Assembly (NCBI GenBank): GCA_016870815.1
Contig: VGAI01000003.1
Location: 1 to 51,914, forward strand
Origin: Actinomycetota bacterium
GTDB taxonomy: Bacteria; Actinomycetota; Actinomycetes; Nanopelagicales; Nanopelagicaceae
Direction: 5' to 3'
Length of the DNA stretch: 51,914 nucleotides
Shown piece by piece: positions 35,691-45,393 of this stretch (position 1 is its first letter; every line of letters begins with the position of its first letter). Made by a program: the position numbers and the translations under genes. Under the pieces are notes generated by a model. The model was not told the origin of the DNA. It worked only from the letters and a program-made list of their open reading frames with translations, and did not search any database.

Positions 35691-38240
35691 GTGCCAGGAG
35701 TAAACATCTCACGCGCAGAGGCGCAGGAACGTTCGAAGCACCTTTCGGTTGATAGCTACCTCGTGACACTCGATGTGACCCACGGTAGCGAGAAGTTCAT
35801 CGCTCGTAGCGAGGTCACCTTCACCTGTAATAAGAAGGGTTATTCGACTTTTATCGATGCCGTTGGTCAGAAATTGATTTCTGCAACACTGAACGGCAAA
35901 TCGATTGACCCATCTAAATGGGATGGAGAGTCCCTATTTCTTGATGATGTGGATACCTCCAACCATCTCATCGTCGAAATCGAGGGCGAGTACTCCAAGA
36001 ATGGCGAGGGACTTCAATATTCACTCGATCCCGCAGATGGTGAGGCCTATCTCTATTCTCAAGGGGAGACCGCCTACATCAGGCGAATGTATCCATGTTT
36101 TGATCAACCTGATTTGAAAGCGACTTTCACTCTCACCGCAATTGCTCCAAAACGTTGGGAAGTTATCTCCAATAGCCCCGTTACTTCGAAAGTGAGTGAA
36201 GGTGAAAAAGCAACCTGGATTTTTGCAACCACGCCGCGAATTCCGACATACATCTCCGCATTAATTGCGGGGCCCTACTCGCATGTTCATGACGTCTATC
36301 AAGGTCAGAAGCGAGTGGATCTTGGTATCTACTGCCGCAAGTCACTAGCATCGCATTTAGACCCAGAAGAAATTTTTACGGTCACTAAAGAAGGTTTCGA
36401 ATATTTCGAGAAAGTCTTCGGCCTTGCTTATCCATTCGAAAAGTACGACCAGATCGCGGTTATGGACTTCAACTGGGGCGCAATGGAGAACTCAGGTGCA
36501 GTCACCTTCCGAGAAGATCTACTGGTATTTCGAAGCAAGGTTACTGAGCGAATGTATGCCGGCCGAGCCTCGACCATCCTTCATGAGATGGCGCATATGT
36601 GGTTTGGCGATATGGTGACGATGTCTTGGTGGGATGATCTCTGGCTTAACGAATCCTTTGCAGAGTTCGCCTCTTACTTGGCGCTCGCTGAAGGAACTCG
36701 CTTCACAAATGGATGGTCAGGATTCAATTCTGAGCGAAAGAACTGGGCTTATCGCCAAGACCAACTCACCTCCACGCATCCGATCGTCGCCGATATGGTC
36801 GATATAGAAGCGGTCAATGCCAACTTTGATGGAATCACCTACGCGAAGGGTGCATCAGTCTTGCAACAACTTGTCGCACATGTCGGACGAGAGAACTTCA
36901 TCAAGGGACTTCGAAATTATTTTGAAAAACATGCCTGGGCAAACACCACACTCAAGGATCTGCTCGTCGAACTCGAAGCGACATCAGGACGCGATCTTGA
37001 TCCTTGGGTTTCGACCTGGCTTCAAAGCGCTGGAGTCAACACGCTTCGACCCGTCATTGAAGAGAACGGTGGACGTTATGCCTCAATCAAGATCGCCCAA
37101 GAAGCGCCTCTCATCCCTCAGGGTTCAAAGGAACTTCGCACCCACCGAATTGCAGTCGGCCTCTATGACCTCAAGGAAGTTTCAGGCAAGAAAGTTCTGA
37201 CACGGAGAAAATCGGAGGAGTTCGATCTCGCTGGAGCGCTCACTGAAGTAAAGGGGCTTGCAGGAGAGGAAATCGCTGACTTACTTCTGATCAATGATCG
37301 AGACTTGAGTTACGCCAAGATCCGTTTCGACGAGCGATCAATCGCGACTTTGAAGCGAGAGCTCGGAAGTATTGATGATTCACTCTCTCGCGCGCTCTGT
37401 TGGAGCGCTGCATGGGACATGCTCCGTGATGCAGAGATATCTGCCACCGACTTTGTTGAAATCGCAATAGCAGGGCTTCCCGGCGAGGATGACATCACAA
37501 CTGTCACCAATGTCGCACTACAACTTGTAACAGCGGTCGAGCTCTATGCATCAGATAAGAATCGTGATGGTCTTCGCGAAAAGGTCGCTGGTGCGTTCTA
37601 TGCCATGCTAGACTCAGCAAAGTCCGGCAGTGACCATCAATTTCAATTTGCACGGGGAGCTGCCACTTTTGCATTCACTCCCTCACAACGCGCGCGTATC
37701 AGCGAGATGCTCGCGGGTGGAATTAATGGGCTCGCTGTTGATGCAGACCTGCGTTGGCACTTCCTCACAAATCTCGTAGAGAAGGGCATCGCCACTCAAG
37801 CCGAGGTTGATGCAGAACTCAAACGCGATAACACTGTCACTGGCGAAAATGCCTATCAGCTCTGTCTTGCTGCCTTTCCCAATAGAGAGGCAAAAGCGAG
37901 AGCGTGGGACTTAGCCATTGAAGGAGATCTCACCAACTCAAAGCGCGTTGCGACTTTAACGGGATTTGCTCGCCCGCTACAGAGAGATTTGCTTGAAGCG
38001 TATGTCGATAGGTACTTCTCTATCTTGCTTGACGTTTGGGGAAGAAAGTCTTATGAAGTCTCGAGCAAGATCGTCTCGATCTTCTTTCCTACCTACATCG
38101 TGACTGATGCGACCCTCGCAAAGGCAAATGGATGGCTTACTGGTGAAGGTAAAGATGCACCGACAATTCTTCGAAGACTTGTCATTGAGGGGCGAGATGC
38201 GCTCGAGCGTGCGCTAAAGGTTAAATCAAAGGATCGCTAA
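35691..38240 (+). CDS. pepN: Aminopeptidase N (M1 family)
   Basis: Zinc metallopeptidase that removes N-terminal residues from peptides. The 849-aa product shows the substrate motif WGAMENSGAV (about residues 261-270), the zinc site H298-E299-M-A-H302 with the third ligand E321 in NESFAEF, and the C-terminal ERAP1-like helical domain (about 520-845). No signal peptide is present, so it is cytoplasmic. The GTG start has GAGGGG upstream. The length is typical of actinobacterial PepN. Confidence 0.97.
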   Translation: MPGVNISRAEAQERSKHLSVDSYLVTLDVTHGSEKFIARSEVTFTCNKKGYSTFIDAVGQKLISATLNGKSIDPSKWDGESLFLDDVDTSNHLIVEIEGEYSKNGEGLQYSLDPADGEAYLYSQGETAYIRRMYPCFDQPDLKATFTLTAIAPKRWEVISNSPVTSKVSEGEKATWIFATTPRIPTYISALIAGPYSHVHDVYQGQKRVDLGIYCRKSLASHLDPEEIFTVTKEGFEYFEKVFGLAYPFEKYDQIAVMDFNWGAMENSGAVTFREDLLVFRSKVTERMYAGRASTILHEMAHMWFGDMVTMSWWDDLWLNESFAEFASYLALAEGTRFTNGWSGFNSERKNWAYRQDQLTSTHPIVADMVDIEAVNANFDGITYAKGASVLQQLVAHVGRENFIKGLRNYFEKHAWANTTLKDLLVELEATSGRDLDPWVSTWLQSAGVNTLRPVIEENGGRYASIKIAQEAPLIPQGSKELRTHRIAVGLYDLKEVSGKKVLTRRKSEEFDLAGALTEVKGLAGEEIADLLLINDRDLSYAKIRFDERSIATLKRELGSIDDSLSRALCWSAAWDMLRDAEISATDFVEIAIAGLPGEDDITTVTNVALQLVTAVELYASDKNRDGLREKVAGAFYAMLDSAKSGSDHQFQFARGAATFAFTPSQRARISEMLAGGINGLAVDADLRWHFLTNLVEKGIATQAEVDAELKRDNTVTGENAYQLCLAAFPNREAKARAWDLAIEGDLTNSKRVATLTGFARPLQRDLLEAYVDRYFSILLDVWGRKSYEVSSKIVSIFFPTYIVTDATLAKANGWLTGEGKDAPTILRRLVIEGRDALERALKVKSKDR

Positions 38241-38267
38241 GGGAAGCCTTACCGGTCTAATCGGTTA

Positions 38268-38528
38268 CTACTCGATTGATGTAAGAAGGTCTCGCTTAGG
38301 TTCGCTCTTACTTCCTTTGCGGGCGAGCGCTTCTGGTGATGCATAGCGGTTATGCGATGCCGAAACAAGGATCCAGACCAGTCCCGAGATAAGAAGTGGC
38401 GCGACAAGAAACCAGAGAAGTCCGTCGAGCAGAGGTAATGGCTCTCCCGGCATTGATCCATCTTCTTGTCGGATACCCGAGGCGCTAGAAATCAACGGCA
38501 TTGCGAGTGCGTGAAAAAGTGAACTCAT
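38268..38528 (-). CDS. Small membrane protein, unknown function
   Basis: An 86-aa product with one clear membrane segment (LLWFLVAPLLISGLVWILV, about residues 38-56) preceded by a Gly/Pro/Glu-rich stretch and followed by a basic tail (ARKGSKSEPKRD). I do not recognise a family. The start ATG lies 7 nt after TAGACT with no Shine-Dalgarno sequence, the same arrangement as valS and others, which supports a real, leaderless gene. It follows the HNH gene by 14 bp and converges with pepN. Confidence 0.65.
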   Translation of the reverse strand: MSSLFHALAMPLISSASGIRQEDGSMPGEPLPLLDGLLWFLVAPLLISGLVWILVSASHNRYASPEALARKGSKSEPKRDLLTSIE

Positions 38529-38535
38529 GGGCCAG

Positions 38536-38541
38536 AGTCTA
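38536..38541 (-). promoter_or_regulatory. -10 element (TAGACT) for a leaderless small-protein transcript
   Basis: TANNNT hexamer 7 nt before the ATG at 38528, beginning 1 nt after the stop codon of the upstream HNH gene. Confidence 0.45.
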
Positions 38542-38542
38542 G

Positions 38543-39067
38543 TTATGCCGAGGCGCTAGCGACGCCGTACGGTTCAAGATAGGGAATCCAACTTCGCTCA
38601 GCACGTGATGTACCCAATATTCGCCAGGCGACGCCAACAGGCTCGCGAGGAAGAGTTCGAAGTTTCCACCCCAACTCTTTCAAAGTCTTATCTGCTTTGA
38701 CGTGATTGCACTTCTGGCAACAGGAGACGACGTTCTCCCAATGATGGACGCCACCTCGAGATCTTGGCACGACGTGATCGACAGATGTTGCAGTTGCTTG
38801 GCAGTAGACACACCTTCCGCCATCACGAGCGAAGATCGCACGACGTGACAAAGGAATTGTGTGGCGATAAGGGATTCGAACGAATTTATGAAGTCTGATA
38901 ACTGCAGGTAGCGCGACTTCGCCACGTTCATAGCGAAGGATTCGATCAGATTCTTCGATCGCAGTGGCACGGTTATTCAAAACTAAAATGAGCGCGCGTC
39001 TATCAGAGACGACACCTAGTGGCTCGTAGGTGGCGTTCAGTACGAGTGTTCTGCTACTCCCTGACAC
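38543..39067 (-). CDS. HNH endonuclease domain protein
   Basis: The 174-aa product has an N-terminal segment LVLNATYEPLGVVSDRRALILVL and an HNH domain with CVYCQATATSVDHVVPRSRGG and CCQKCNHVKADKTLKELGW; two CxxC pairs form the zinc site and the DH pair belongs to the nuclease centre. This is the widespread chromosomal HNH family in Actinobacteria and Cyanobacteria, of uncertain role. GTG at 39067 follows AAGGAG with 8-nt spacing, which rules out the much longer open frame upstream. Confidence 0.92.
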   Translation of the reverse strand: MSGSSRTLVLNATYEPLGVVSDRRALILVLNNRATAIEESDRILRYERGEVALPAVIRLHKFVRIPYRHTIPLSRRAIFARDGGRCVYCQATATSVDHVVPRSRGGVHHWENVVSCCQKCNHVKADKTLKELGWKLRTLPREPVGVAWRILGTSRAERSWIPYLEPYGVASASA

Positions 39068-39208
39068 GTCTTGGACTCCTTGTGACTCAGCGCGTGGCTC
39101 GTGCTGGTGGGCATATATTGCCGTAACGACCTCACAAAATCGGGATATTTTGATGAAGTTCCAATAAAGTCCCATCCCAGTGACGGGCCCAAAGAAGCGG
39201 GGGAAGCC

Positions 39209-39766
39209 ATGGATTCCTTGGATTTGAACGGGCGAGAACTTTTGGACTGGTTCCTCGGAGCGCCGCTTCGCATCCTGATCATCGTCGTCTTGGCCCTCAT
39301 CCTGCGCCAAGTCGCGACCCGCGCGATTACCAGGGCGATGAATCGGGTGGCTAGCGCGGATTTCGTTCCAGGAAAGAACCGATCGCTAAACCGCCAGAAA
39401 GAGCGCGCTCAAACTGCTGGGACAGTTCTTCGAAGCGTCTCGAATGCAGTAATCGCACTTGTTGCCATCTCCACAATTTTGAGCGAGCTTGGAATGGATC
39501 TTGGTCCATTGATCGCATCCGCTGGCGTACTCGGCGTTGCTGTCGGCCTTGGTTCACAGAATCTCATCAGAGATTTCATCGCAGGACTATTTATGCTCCT
39601 TGAAGATCAATATGGCGTCGGCGATGAAGTGGAAATTCTTGATGTCCGAGGGATCGTTGAATCAGTAGGTCTTCGCATTACCTCGATTCGCGATAAGGAC
39701 GGGACGCTCTGGTATCTGCGTAACGGCGAGATCTTGAAGTTAGGCAATCGCTCGAAGGGCAGATAG
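39209..39766 (+). CDS. Minimal MscS-family mechanosensitive channel
   Basis: The 185-aa product has two N-terminal membrane segments (about residues 16-34 and 73-93), the pore helix and hinge (GPLIASAGVLGVAVGLGSQNLIRDFIAGL) and the start of the beta domain (DQYGVGDEVEILDVRGIVESVGLR), then stops soon after GTLWYLRNGEI. The C-terminal alpha/beta cage of MscS is missing. ATG at 39209 follows GGGGGAAG, which decides it over an upstream open frame. It is divergent from the HNH gene. Confidence 0.88.
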   Translation: MDSLDLNGRELLDWFLGAPLRILIIVVLALILRQVATRAITRAMNRVASADFVPGKNRSLNRQKERAQTAGTVLRSVSNAVIALVAISTILSELGMDLGPLIASAGVLGVAVGLGSQNLIRDFIAGLFMLLEDQYGVGDEVEILDVRGIVESVGLRITSIRDKDGTLWYLRNGEILKLGNRSKGR

Positions 39767-39785
39767 AGCCTCGCTCTAGTTGGTG

Positions 39786-40172
39786 TTAAGAATCTGCGGT
39801 ATTGAGCAAGCTATGCGCTGCCATCTCTAGATAATCCCAAAGCTCTTTACGGTCACTCGCTTCAATCTTGAGCTGATCAACGGCAGATTTCATACAGGTA
39901 AGCCATGCATCTCTCGCTTTGCTATCAATCGGAAATTGAGCATGTCGCATTCGAAGCCTTGGATGACCTCGCATCTCGCTATAAGTGTGCGGACCGCCCC
40001 AGTACTGGATAAGAAAGAGCATCAATCGCTCGGCTGCGGCCTGAAAATCATCATCGGGATACATCGGACGAAGAATCGGGTTGACTGCGACGAGGGCGTA
40101 GAAATGTGAGACTAGTTCTTCAAAGGTCTCTTGACCGCCAATGCGATCAAAGAGAGTTTGTTCAGTACTCAC
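39786..40172 (-). CDS. glbO: Truncated haemoglobin, group II type
   Basis: Small haem protein for oxygen or NO chemistry. The 128-aa product shows Y25 (B10 position) in SHFYALV, the family motif HPRLRMRH with the proximal haem ligand H77, and W90 (G8), all marks of the GlbO group. The GTG start at 40172 is 7 nt after TAGTCT, without a Shine-Dalgarno sequence. Confidence 0.93.
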   Translation of the reverse strand: MSTEQTLFDRIGGQETFEELVSHFYALVAVNPILRPMYPDDDFQAAAERLMLFLIQYWGGPHTYSEMRGHPRLRMRHAQFPIDSKARDAWLTCMKSAVDQLKIEASDRKELWDYLEMAAHSLLNTADS

Positions 40173-40179
40173 AGCGAGA

Positions 40180-40185
40180 AGACTA
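40180..40185 (-). promoter_or_regulatory. -10 element (TAGTCT) for a leaderless globin transcript
   Basis: TANNNT hexamer 7 nt before the globin GTG. Its first three bases are the stop codon TAG of the upstream MFS gene. Confidence 0.5.
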
Positions 40186-41394
40186 TTGCCTGACTTTCAG
40201 TGAACGAATACCAAGCCAAATGACTGGGATTGCAACAAAGAAACAGAGCCACCCATAGCTCAGAGTCCCGATAATCAAACCCGCAAGTGCGCCACCGCCG
40301 GCTGCGCTGAGATTCATCATCAAATCACTCGCTCCTTGAGAGGCGGGCTGCATTGATGTCGCTACGGATTCGCTGAGTAAGGCCGAACCAGCAATAAGAG
40401 TAAAAGACCAGCCAAGCCCTAGGAGAAATAAGCCAATCCCGAGCAAGACTGAATCATCAGGGGCTGCAAATCCTGAGATGAGCATCGAAGCAAGCAAGAT
40501 AAGAACTCCGACGCGAACTGATTCAACTCGACCAAGTCGATCGCTGAGTTGACCCACAATCGGAGAGAAGGCATACATTCCAATCACATGAATGCTTATC
40601 ACCAATCCGATGACTGTGAGCGTGACATCAACATGTGCCATATGCACCGGAGTCATCACCATCACCGAAACCATCGCTAGGTGGCCTATCGATATTGCCA
40701 ATATGGCAAAAAGTGCTCGTGGATTTGAACGAATGTGCGCCAGCGCGGGTCTCACAGCAGAGCGTCTCTCACCTGAATCAACGCTTGCTTCTCGCGCCAA
40801 GAGGTATGGATCTGGACGGAGAAATATTTGAATCACAATCGCCGCGAGAGAGAGTGACGAGGCAGCGACGATGTATGGGCCAACGAGTCGTGGCCAACCG
40901 ATGCTTTCGGCGAGCGCACCAGCGGGTTCCATCAAATTGGGTCCCGCTACAGCACCAATCGTTGCGCCCCAGACAACGAGAGAAAGTTGTTTTGCACGGC
41001 TCGAATCATCAGCAAGATCTATCGCGGCAAATCGCGCTTGATACCCGGCAGCCGATGCCGAGCCAACAAGACAAGTTCCGGTCAGCATCAAGAAGATGTT
41101 CTCCTCGAGGCCACCAAGAATTGCAAAGAGAGCGCCCATCGTTCCCGCGAGAAGCCCTATCGAGAGCGCAAGTCGCCTTCCACCTCGCGCAGTAAGCGAT
41201 GAGAGAGGTATAGCAAGGACTGCTGCACCGAGAACAGAACTTGTCTGAGCTAGACCTGCGAGGGTTTCTGAACCAGTTATCTCAGAGACTAGAAGTGCAC
41301 CAGCAGCAAATGTCCCAGCTGTTCCGACACCGCTCAATACTTGGGCGGAGGCCAAGACTTTGACCGTCTTTGCCTGCACTTCAGCAGTGCTCAT
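40183..41394 (-). CDS. MFS transporter
   Basis: A major facilitator of 403 aa with about twelve membrane segments ([62 protein letters not shown]). The GQLSDRLGR loop is the second copy of the conserved MFS loop motif. The substrate is unknown. The ATG at 41394 (MSTAEVQAK) gives a normal N-terminus and leaves a 13-bp gap to the GH13 gene; the open frame continues upstream but through that gene. It may be cotranscribed with the glucosidase and could move a sugar or an unrelated compound. Confidence 0.87.
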   Translation of the reverse strand: MSTAEVQAKTVKVLASAQVLSGVGTAGTFAAGALLVSEITGSETLAGLAQTSSVLGAAVLAIPLSSLTARGGRRLALSIGLLAGTMGALFAILGGLEENIFLMLTGTCLVGSASAAGYQARFAAIDLADDSSRAKQLSLVVWGATIGAVAGPNLMEPAGALAESIGWPRLVGPYIVAASSLSLAAIVIQIFLRPDPYLLAREASVDSGERRSAVRPALAHIRSNPRALFAILAISIGHLAMVSVMVMTPVHMAHVDVTLTVIGLVISIHVIGMYAFSPIVGQLSDRLGRVESVRVGVLILLASMLISGFAAPDDSVLLGIGLFLLGLGWSFTLIAGSALLSESVATSMQPASQGASDLMMNLSAAGGGALAGLIIGTLSYGWLCFFVAIPVIWLGIRSLKVRQ

Positions 41395-41407
41395 CGACTC
41401 ATTCTCA

Positions 41408-43093
41408 TCAATGGCTGATGCGCATCCAGACTGCCGTATCGGATGGGATCTTTCCACCATCAAGTGGCCCACTCGAGAGTATGACATCTCCTTGAGGAAG
41501 AGGTGCTTCCTTCCCAAAGTTAACGACGCAGAGAAAATCTCCGGGTCGCTCAAAGGCGAGCAGGTCATCACCGAGTTCAACCCACTTCATCGGTCCATCA
41601 CCAAGACCACTCTCACTTCGCCGAATCGAAAGCGCTTTTCGATACATCGCCAGTGACGAGTCTTGATCCTTCTCTTGTGATTCAACGGAATACGATCCCC
41701 ACCACTTCGGCTGGGGTAACCAAGTCTCTTCGATACCCATCGTGTTCTGATGAGAGAAACCAAAACCGCTCTCCTCTTTCATCGTCCACGGAATCGGCAC
41801 CCGACATCCATCACGACCTTTATCGGTGTATCCCGACATCTTCCAGCGAGGATCTGTCAGTCGATCTTCTGGGATATCGCGAACTTCAGGCAGGGTCAGC
41901 TCTTCACCTTGATAAATATAAGCACCGCCAGGTAGCGCCAACATCAGTAACGCTCCCGCTCTGGCCCTAGCTACACCAACACGAATATCCAACTTCGCGG
42001 AATCGCCATGGCGGTCAAGAGTCGTATCGCCAGTACCTGGTGTCAAGCCCAGCGCGAACCGATCAACCGAACGAACGACATCGTGATTGTTAAATACCCA
42101 GGATGCTGGTGCGCCAACTTCACTAATCGCAGCGATTGATCCATCGATTCGCTCTCTCAATGTCTTCGCCTCCCACTTTGAAGTAAGGAAATCGAAGTTA
42201 AACGAGTTCGCTAATTCATCGGGGCGAAGATAGCGAGCGATCCGTGATGCCGGACTGACCCAGGCTTCAGCGACCGCCATCCGATCGCCTGGATAAGAAT
42301 CCAAAATCTTTCGCCACGAGCGGTAGATCTCATGAACGCCATCTTGATCCCAAAATGGCATCGAAACCGCAGCAAGCATCTCTGGTGATCCTGGTGCAGG
42401 TTGATCTGGTAATCCTTCGGCCTTGATCATTCCGTGCGCGACATCGATTCGAAATCCATCGACGCCAAGGTCTAGCCAGAATCGCAGCACTCTTTCGAAA
42501 TATTGACGGACCTCGCTATTTTCCCAATTGAAATCTGGTTGTTCTACCGCGAAGAGATGGAGATACCACTGCCCTGGCTTTCCATCGGGCTCAGTAATGC
42601 GATGCCAAGCAGAGCCACCGAAGACCGCGTTCCAATTATTTGGTGGAATATCTCCGTTTGGACCTTTTCCATCTCGAAAGATGTAACGATCGCGCTCTTT
42701 TGATCCAGGAGCAGCAAGAAGCGCCTCTTGAAACCATTTGTGTTGATCACTTGAATGATTTGGGACGATATCGACGATCATTCTGATACCCATCAAATGG
42801 GCCTCGTCAATCAGACGCTTCGCATCATCAAGAGTCCCGTAATCTGGTTCAATGTCCATGTAATCAGCGACGTCATAACCATGGTCATTTTGTGGCGATG
42901 GATACCACGGTGTAATCCAGATTGCATCAACCCCTAGCGCCTTGAGATATGGAAGTCGAGCGCGAATCCCTTCGACATCACCTTTGCCATCGCCATTTGA
43001 ATCTGAAAATGAACGAATGTAGATCTGATAGGTGACTGCATCACGCCACCATGCTCTTTTCTCGCGCGAAGGAAGATTTGAAACGAGTGACAT
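41408..43093 (-). CDS. Glycoside hydrolase family 13 alpha-glucosidase
   Basis: Retaining alpha-glucosidase or oligo-1,6-glucosidase type enzyme, 561 aa, cytoplasmic (no signal peptide). Family marks: WWRDAVTYQIYIRSFSDSNGDG, PNHSSDQH, nucleophile D217 in GFRIDVAHG, acid/base E276 in AVAEAWV and the third carboxylate D338 in FNNHDVVRS. The start ATG directly abuts the thioesterase stop. The likely substrate is maltose, isomaltose or trehalose-type oligosaccharides; the exact specificity cannot be read. Confidence 0.93.
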   Translation of the reverse strand: MSLVSNLPSREKRAWWRDAVTYQIYIRSFSDSNGDGKGDVEGIRARLPYLKALGVDAIWITPWYPSPQNDHGYDVADYMDIEPDYGTLDDAKRLIDEAHLMGIRMIVDIVPNHSSDQHKWFQEALLAAPGSKERDRYIFRDGKGPNGDIPPNNWNAVFGGSAWHRITEPDGKPGQWYLHLFAVEQPDFNWENSEVRQYFERVLRFWLDLGVDGFRIDVAHGMIKAEGLPDQPAPGSPEMLAAVSMPFWDQDGVHEIYRSWRKILDSYPGDRMAVAEAWVSPASRIARYLRPDELANSFNFDFLTSKWEAKTLRERIDGSIAAISEVGAPASWVFNNHDVVRSVDRFALGLTPGTGDTTLDRHGDSAKLDIRVGVARARAGALLMLALPGGAYIYQGEELTLPEVRDIPEDRLTDPRWKMSGYTDKGRDGCRVPIPWTMKEESGFGFSHQNTMGIEETWLPQPKWWGSYSVESQEKDQDSSLAMYRKALSIRRSESGLGDGPMKWVELGDDLLAFERPGDFLCVVNFGKEAPLPQGDVILSSGPLDGGKIPSDTAVWMRISH

Positions 43094-43507
43094 CTAGTGA
43101 CCATCCTCTTGAAACTCACGCAAGAATGCTCTTTCGTCATCGGTAATAGGACGAGAACGCTTCGTTTCCATATCCACGGTCACTTGCACTGTTGAGGCCC
43201 TTGCATAGGTAACCCCCTGCCCCATCACCTCGTATTTCAAGGTGTAGGAGGAATTACCGATTCGCCCGACCCAGACCGCAATCTCAAGTGATGAATGACC
43301 ATCATAGATCGGAACGATGTAATCCACTTCCGAGCGAGCAACGACCATATCCAAAAAGTAAGGCTTCTCGCCCTTGCGCTTTCTTGCATACCAAGTGAAA
43401 TCAACACGGGCCTCTTGGATATAGGTGAGGTAAGCGGCGTTGTTGACATGCCCAAAGCCATCGATATCGCCCCAGCGCGAAAGCATTGTGTAGATGTGGC
43501 GCTTCAT
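43094..43507 (-). CDS. Acyl-CoA thioesterase, hotdog fold (4HBT)
   Basis: The 137-aa product has the 4HBT signature RWGDIDGFGHVNNAAYLTYIQEARV near residue 12, with the catalytic Asp and the helix start, and the central strand region SSLEIAVWVGRIGNSSYTLKYEV. It probably hydrolyses short- or medium-chain acyl-CoA. The ATG overlaps the ettA stop by 4 bp. Confidence 0.9.
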   Translation of the reverse strand: MKRHIYTMLSRWGDIDGFGHVNNAAYLTYIQEARVDFTWYARKRKGEKPYFLDMVVARSEVDYIVPIYDGHSSLEIAVWVGRIGNSSYTLKYEVMGQGVTYARASTVQVTVDMETKRSRPITDDERAFLREFQEDGH

Positions 43508-45171
43508 CTGGTCAACTTTCGATATGTGACTCGATGTGGACGCGATGCCTCAACACCTAGACGTTCGATCTTATTTGCCTCATAGGATTCAAAGTTTCCT
43601 TCGAACCAGAACCATTGTGAGTCTCCTTCATAAGCAAGAATGTGAGTCGCAACCCGATCCAAGAACCAACGATCGTGCGAGATGACTACCGCGCATCCCG
43701 GGAATTCAAGAAGTGCATTTTCAAGCGAGCCCAGCGTCTCCACATCAAGATCATTGGTCGGCTCATCGAGCAAGAGCAGGTTTCCACCCATCTTCAATGT
43801 GAGCGCAAGATTGAGACGATTGCGCTCTCCCCCTGAGAGAACTCCTGCAGGCTTCTGTTGATCCGGGCCTTTGAAGCCAAAAGCCGAAACATAGGCGCGC
43901 GATGGCATCTCAACCGCACCGACTTTGATGAAATCAAGACCATCTGAGACAACTTCCCAGAGAGATTTCTTCGGGTCAATTCCAGCTCGCGACTGGTCAA
44001 CATAAGAGGTGCGAACTGTCTCACCAACTTTGATCGAGCCAGAATCTGGCTGCTCAAGTCCGAGAATCATCTTGAAGAGTGTGGTCTTTCCAGCGCCATT
44101 TGGACCAATCACACCAACAATGCCGTTACGCGGAAGTGTGAATGAGAGATCATCAAAGAGAAGTCGGTCGCCAAATCCTTTGCCTAGTTTTTCGACCTCA
44201 ACGACGATATTTCCAAGACGCGGACCTGGCGGAATCTGAATCTCTTCAAAATCTAACTTTCGCATCTTTTCAGCCTCTGCCGCCATCTCTTCATAACGAG
44301 CAAGACGGGCCTTTGATTTCGCTTGACGTCCTTTGGCATTCTGCCGAACCCATTCCAATTCTTCTTTCAAACGCTTTGCGCGCTTGGCATCCTTCTGGCC
44401 TTCAACCTTCAATCGTGCGGCCTTTGTCTCAAGGTATGTCGAGTAGTTACCTTCGTAGGGATATGCGCGACCACGATCGAGTTCAAGAATCCATTGCGCG
44501 ACATTGTCGAGGAAGTATCGATCATGCGTGATCGCGACGACCGTGCCTTCGTACTTGCTCAAATGCTGTTCAAGCCAGAGAACCGACTCAGCATCAAGAT
44601 GGTTTGTCGGTTCATCAAGTAGTAAGAGATCAGGCTTTTGTAAGAGCAACTTACAGAGCGCAACACGTCGCTTCTCTCCACCAGAGAGCACCTTCACATC
44701 AGCATCCCCAGGGGGACATCGGAGCGCATCCATCGCCTGTTCTAACTGCGAATCAAGATCCCAGGCATTCAAGTGGTCCAACTTCTCTTGAAGTTCGCCC
44801 ATCTCAGCAAGAAGTTTGTCGTAATCGGCATCGGGGTTGGCCATCTCCTCCGAGATTTGATTGAAGCGAGCGACTAGTGCCATAGTCTCGGCAACGCCTT
44901 CTTGAACATTCTCAAGCACAGTCTTCGTCTCATTGAGCGGTGGTTCTTGCAAGAGGATTCCTACTGTGTAACCGGGTGAAAGGAAAGCTTCGCCATTAGA
45001 TGGTTGTTGGATCCCAGCCATGATCTGAAGGACGGTTGACTTACCCGCGCCATTAGGACCGACAACGCCGATCTTGGCGCCCGGGTAGAACATCAAAGTG
45101 ACGTCGTCAAGAATTACCTTGTCACCATGCGCTTTACGCGCTTTCTTCATTGTGTAGATGAACTCAGCCAC
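43504..45171 (-). CDS. ettA: ABC-F ATPase, EttA type
   Basis: Soluble translation factor with two ABC domains that binds the ribosomal E site and senses energy state. The 555-aa product has Walker A GPNGAGKST (about residue 36) and GPNGAGKTT (about 355), signatures LSGGEKRRVAL and LSGGERNRLNL, and the linker rich in Arg/Lys (KDAKRAKRLKEELEWVRQ). No membrane segments. The GTG start lies 8 nt after TAGGGT without a Shine-Dalgarno sequence. Confidence 0.95.
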   Translation of the reverse strand: MAEFIYTMKKARKAHGDKVILDDVTLMFYPGAKIGVVGPNGAGKSTVLQIMAGIQQPSNGEAFLSPGYTVGILLQEPPLNETKTVLENVQEGVAETMALVARFNQISEEMANPDADYDKLLAEMGELQEKLDHLNAWDLDSQLEQAMDALRCPPGDADVKVLSGGEKRRVALCKLLLQKPDLLLLDEPTNHLDAESVLWLEQHLSKYEGTVVAITHDRYFLDNVAQWILELDRGRAYPYEGNYSTYLETKAARLKVEGQKDAKRAKRLKEELEWVRQNAKGRQAKSKARLARYEEMAAEAEKMRKLDFEEIQIPPGPRLGNIVVEVEKLGKGFGDRLLFDDLSFTLPRNGIVGVIGPNGAGKTTLFKMILGLEQPDSGSIKVGETVRTSYVDQSRAGIDPKKSLWEVVSDGLDFIKVGAVEMPSRAYVSAFGFKGPDQQKPAGVLSGGERNRLNLALTLKMGGNLLLLDEPTNDLDVETLGSLENALLEFPGCAVVISHDRWFLDRVATHILAYEGDSQWFWFEGNFESYEANKIERLGVEASRPHRVTYRKLTR

Positions 45172-45179
45172 GAGACGAA

Positions 45180-45185
45180 ACCCTA
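45180..45185 (-). promoter_or_regulatory. -10 element (TAGGGT) for a leaderless ettA transcript
   Basis: TANNNT hexamer 8 nt before the ettA GTG, placed back to back with the tRNA-Arg promoter region. Confidence 0.5.
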
Positions 45186-45225
45186 TCGTCTCCCTCTTCT
45201 TGAGTTAGTAGAAACAATGTGACCT

Positions 45226-45231
45226 TAGACT
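45226..45231 (+). promoter_or_regulatory. -10 element (TAGACT) of tRNA-Arg
   Basis: TAGACT ends 9 nt before the mature 5' end of the tRNA. A TTGAGT occurs upstream but at 20-bp spacing, so the -35 is uncertain. Confidence 0.4.
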
Positions 45232-45240
45232 TACGCCATT

Positions 45241-45314
45241 GCGCCCGTAGCTCAGTCGGATAGAGCACCCGCCTTCTAAGCGGGTTGTCGCAGGTTCGAT
45301 TCCTGCCGGGCGCG
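45241..45314 (+). tRNA. tRNA-Arg (anticodon UCU)
   Basis: Acceptor GCGCCCG/CGGGCGC, anticodon stem CCCGC/GCGGG with loop CTTCTAA, T loop GTTCGATTC, discriminator G. CCA is not encoded. Confidence 0.96.
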
Positions 45315-45337
45315 CACTTTTCTGAAAATTAGGCGAT

Positions 45338-45374
45338 AAAAAAATCTGGGCCGACTCCCTCAAGTCGGCCCAGA
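45338..45374 (-). terminator. Intrinsic terminator after pstS
   Basis: A 12-bp perfect stem TCTGGGCCGACT/AGTCGGCCCAGA with a 6-nt loop is followed on the minus strand by seven T residues. It closes the pst cluster 20 nt after the pstS stop. Confidence 0.93.
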
Positions 45375-45393
45375 CTTCCTTCGGAAGGGATTG

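Noticed and set aside
39070-39310. N-terminal extension of the HNH protein to 255 aa
   Set aside because: A strong Shine-Dalgarno sequence and GTG at 39067 give the family start, and the extension overlaps the divergent MscS gene and its ribosome site.
41395-41580. N-terminal extension of the second MFS transporter
   Set aside because: The added 62 residues are antisense-like and run through the end of the GH13 gene; ATG at 41394 gives a normal MFS start.
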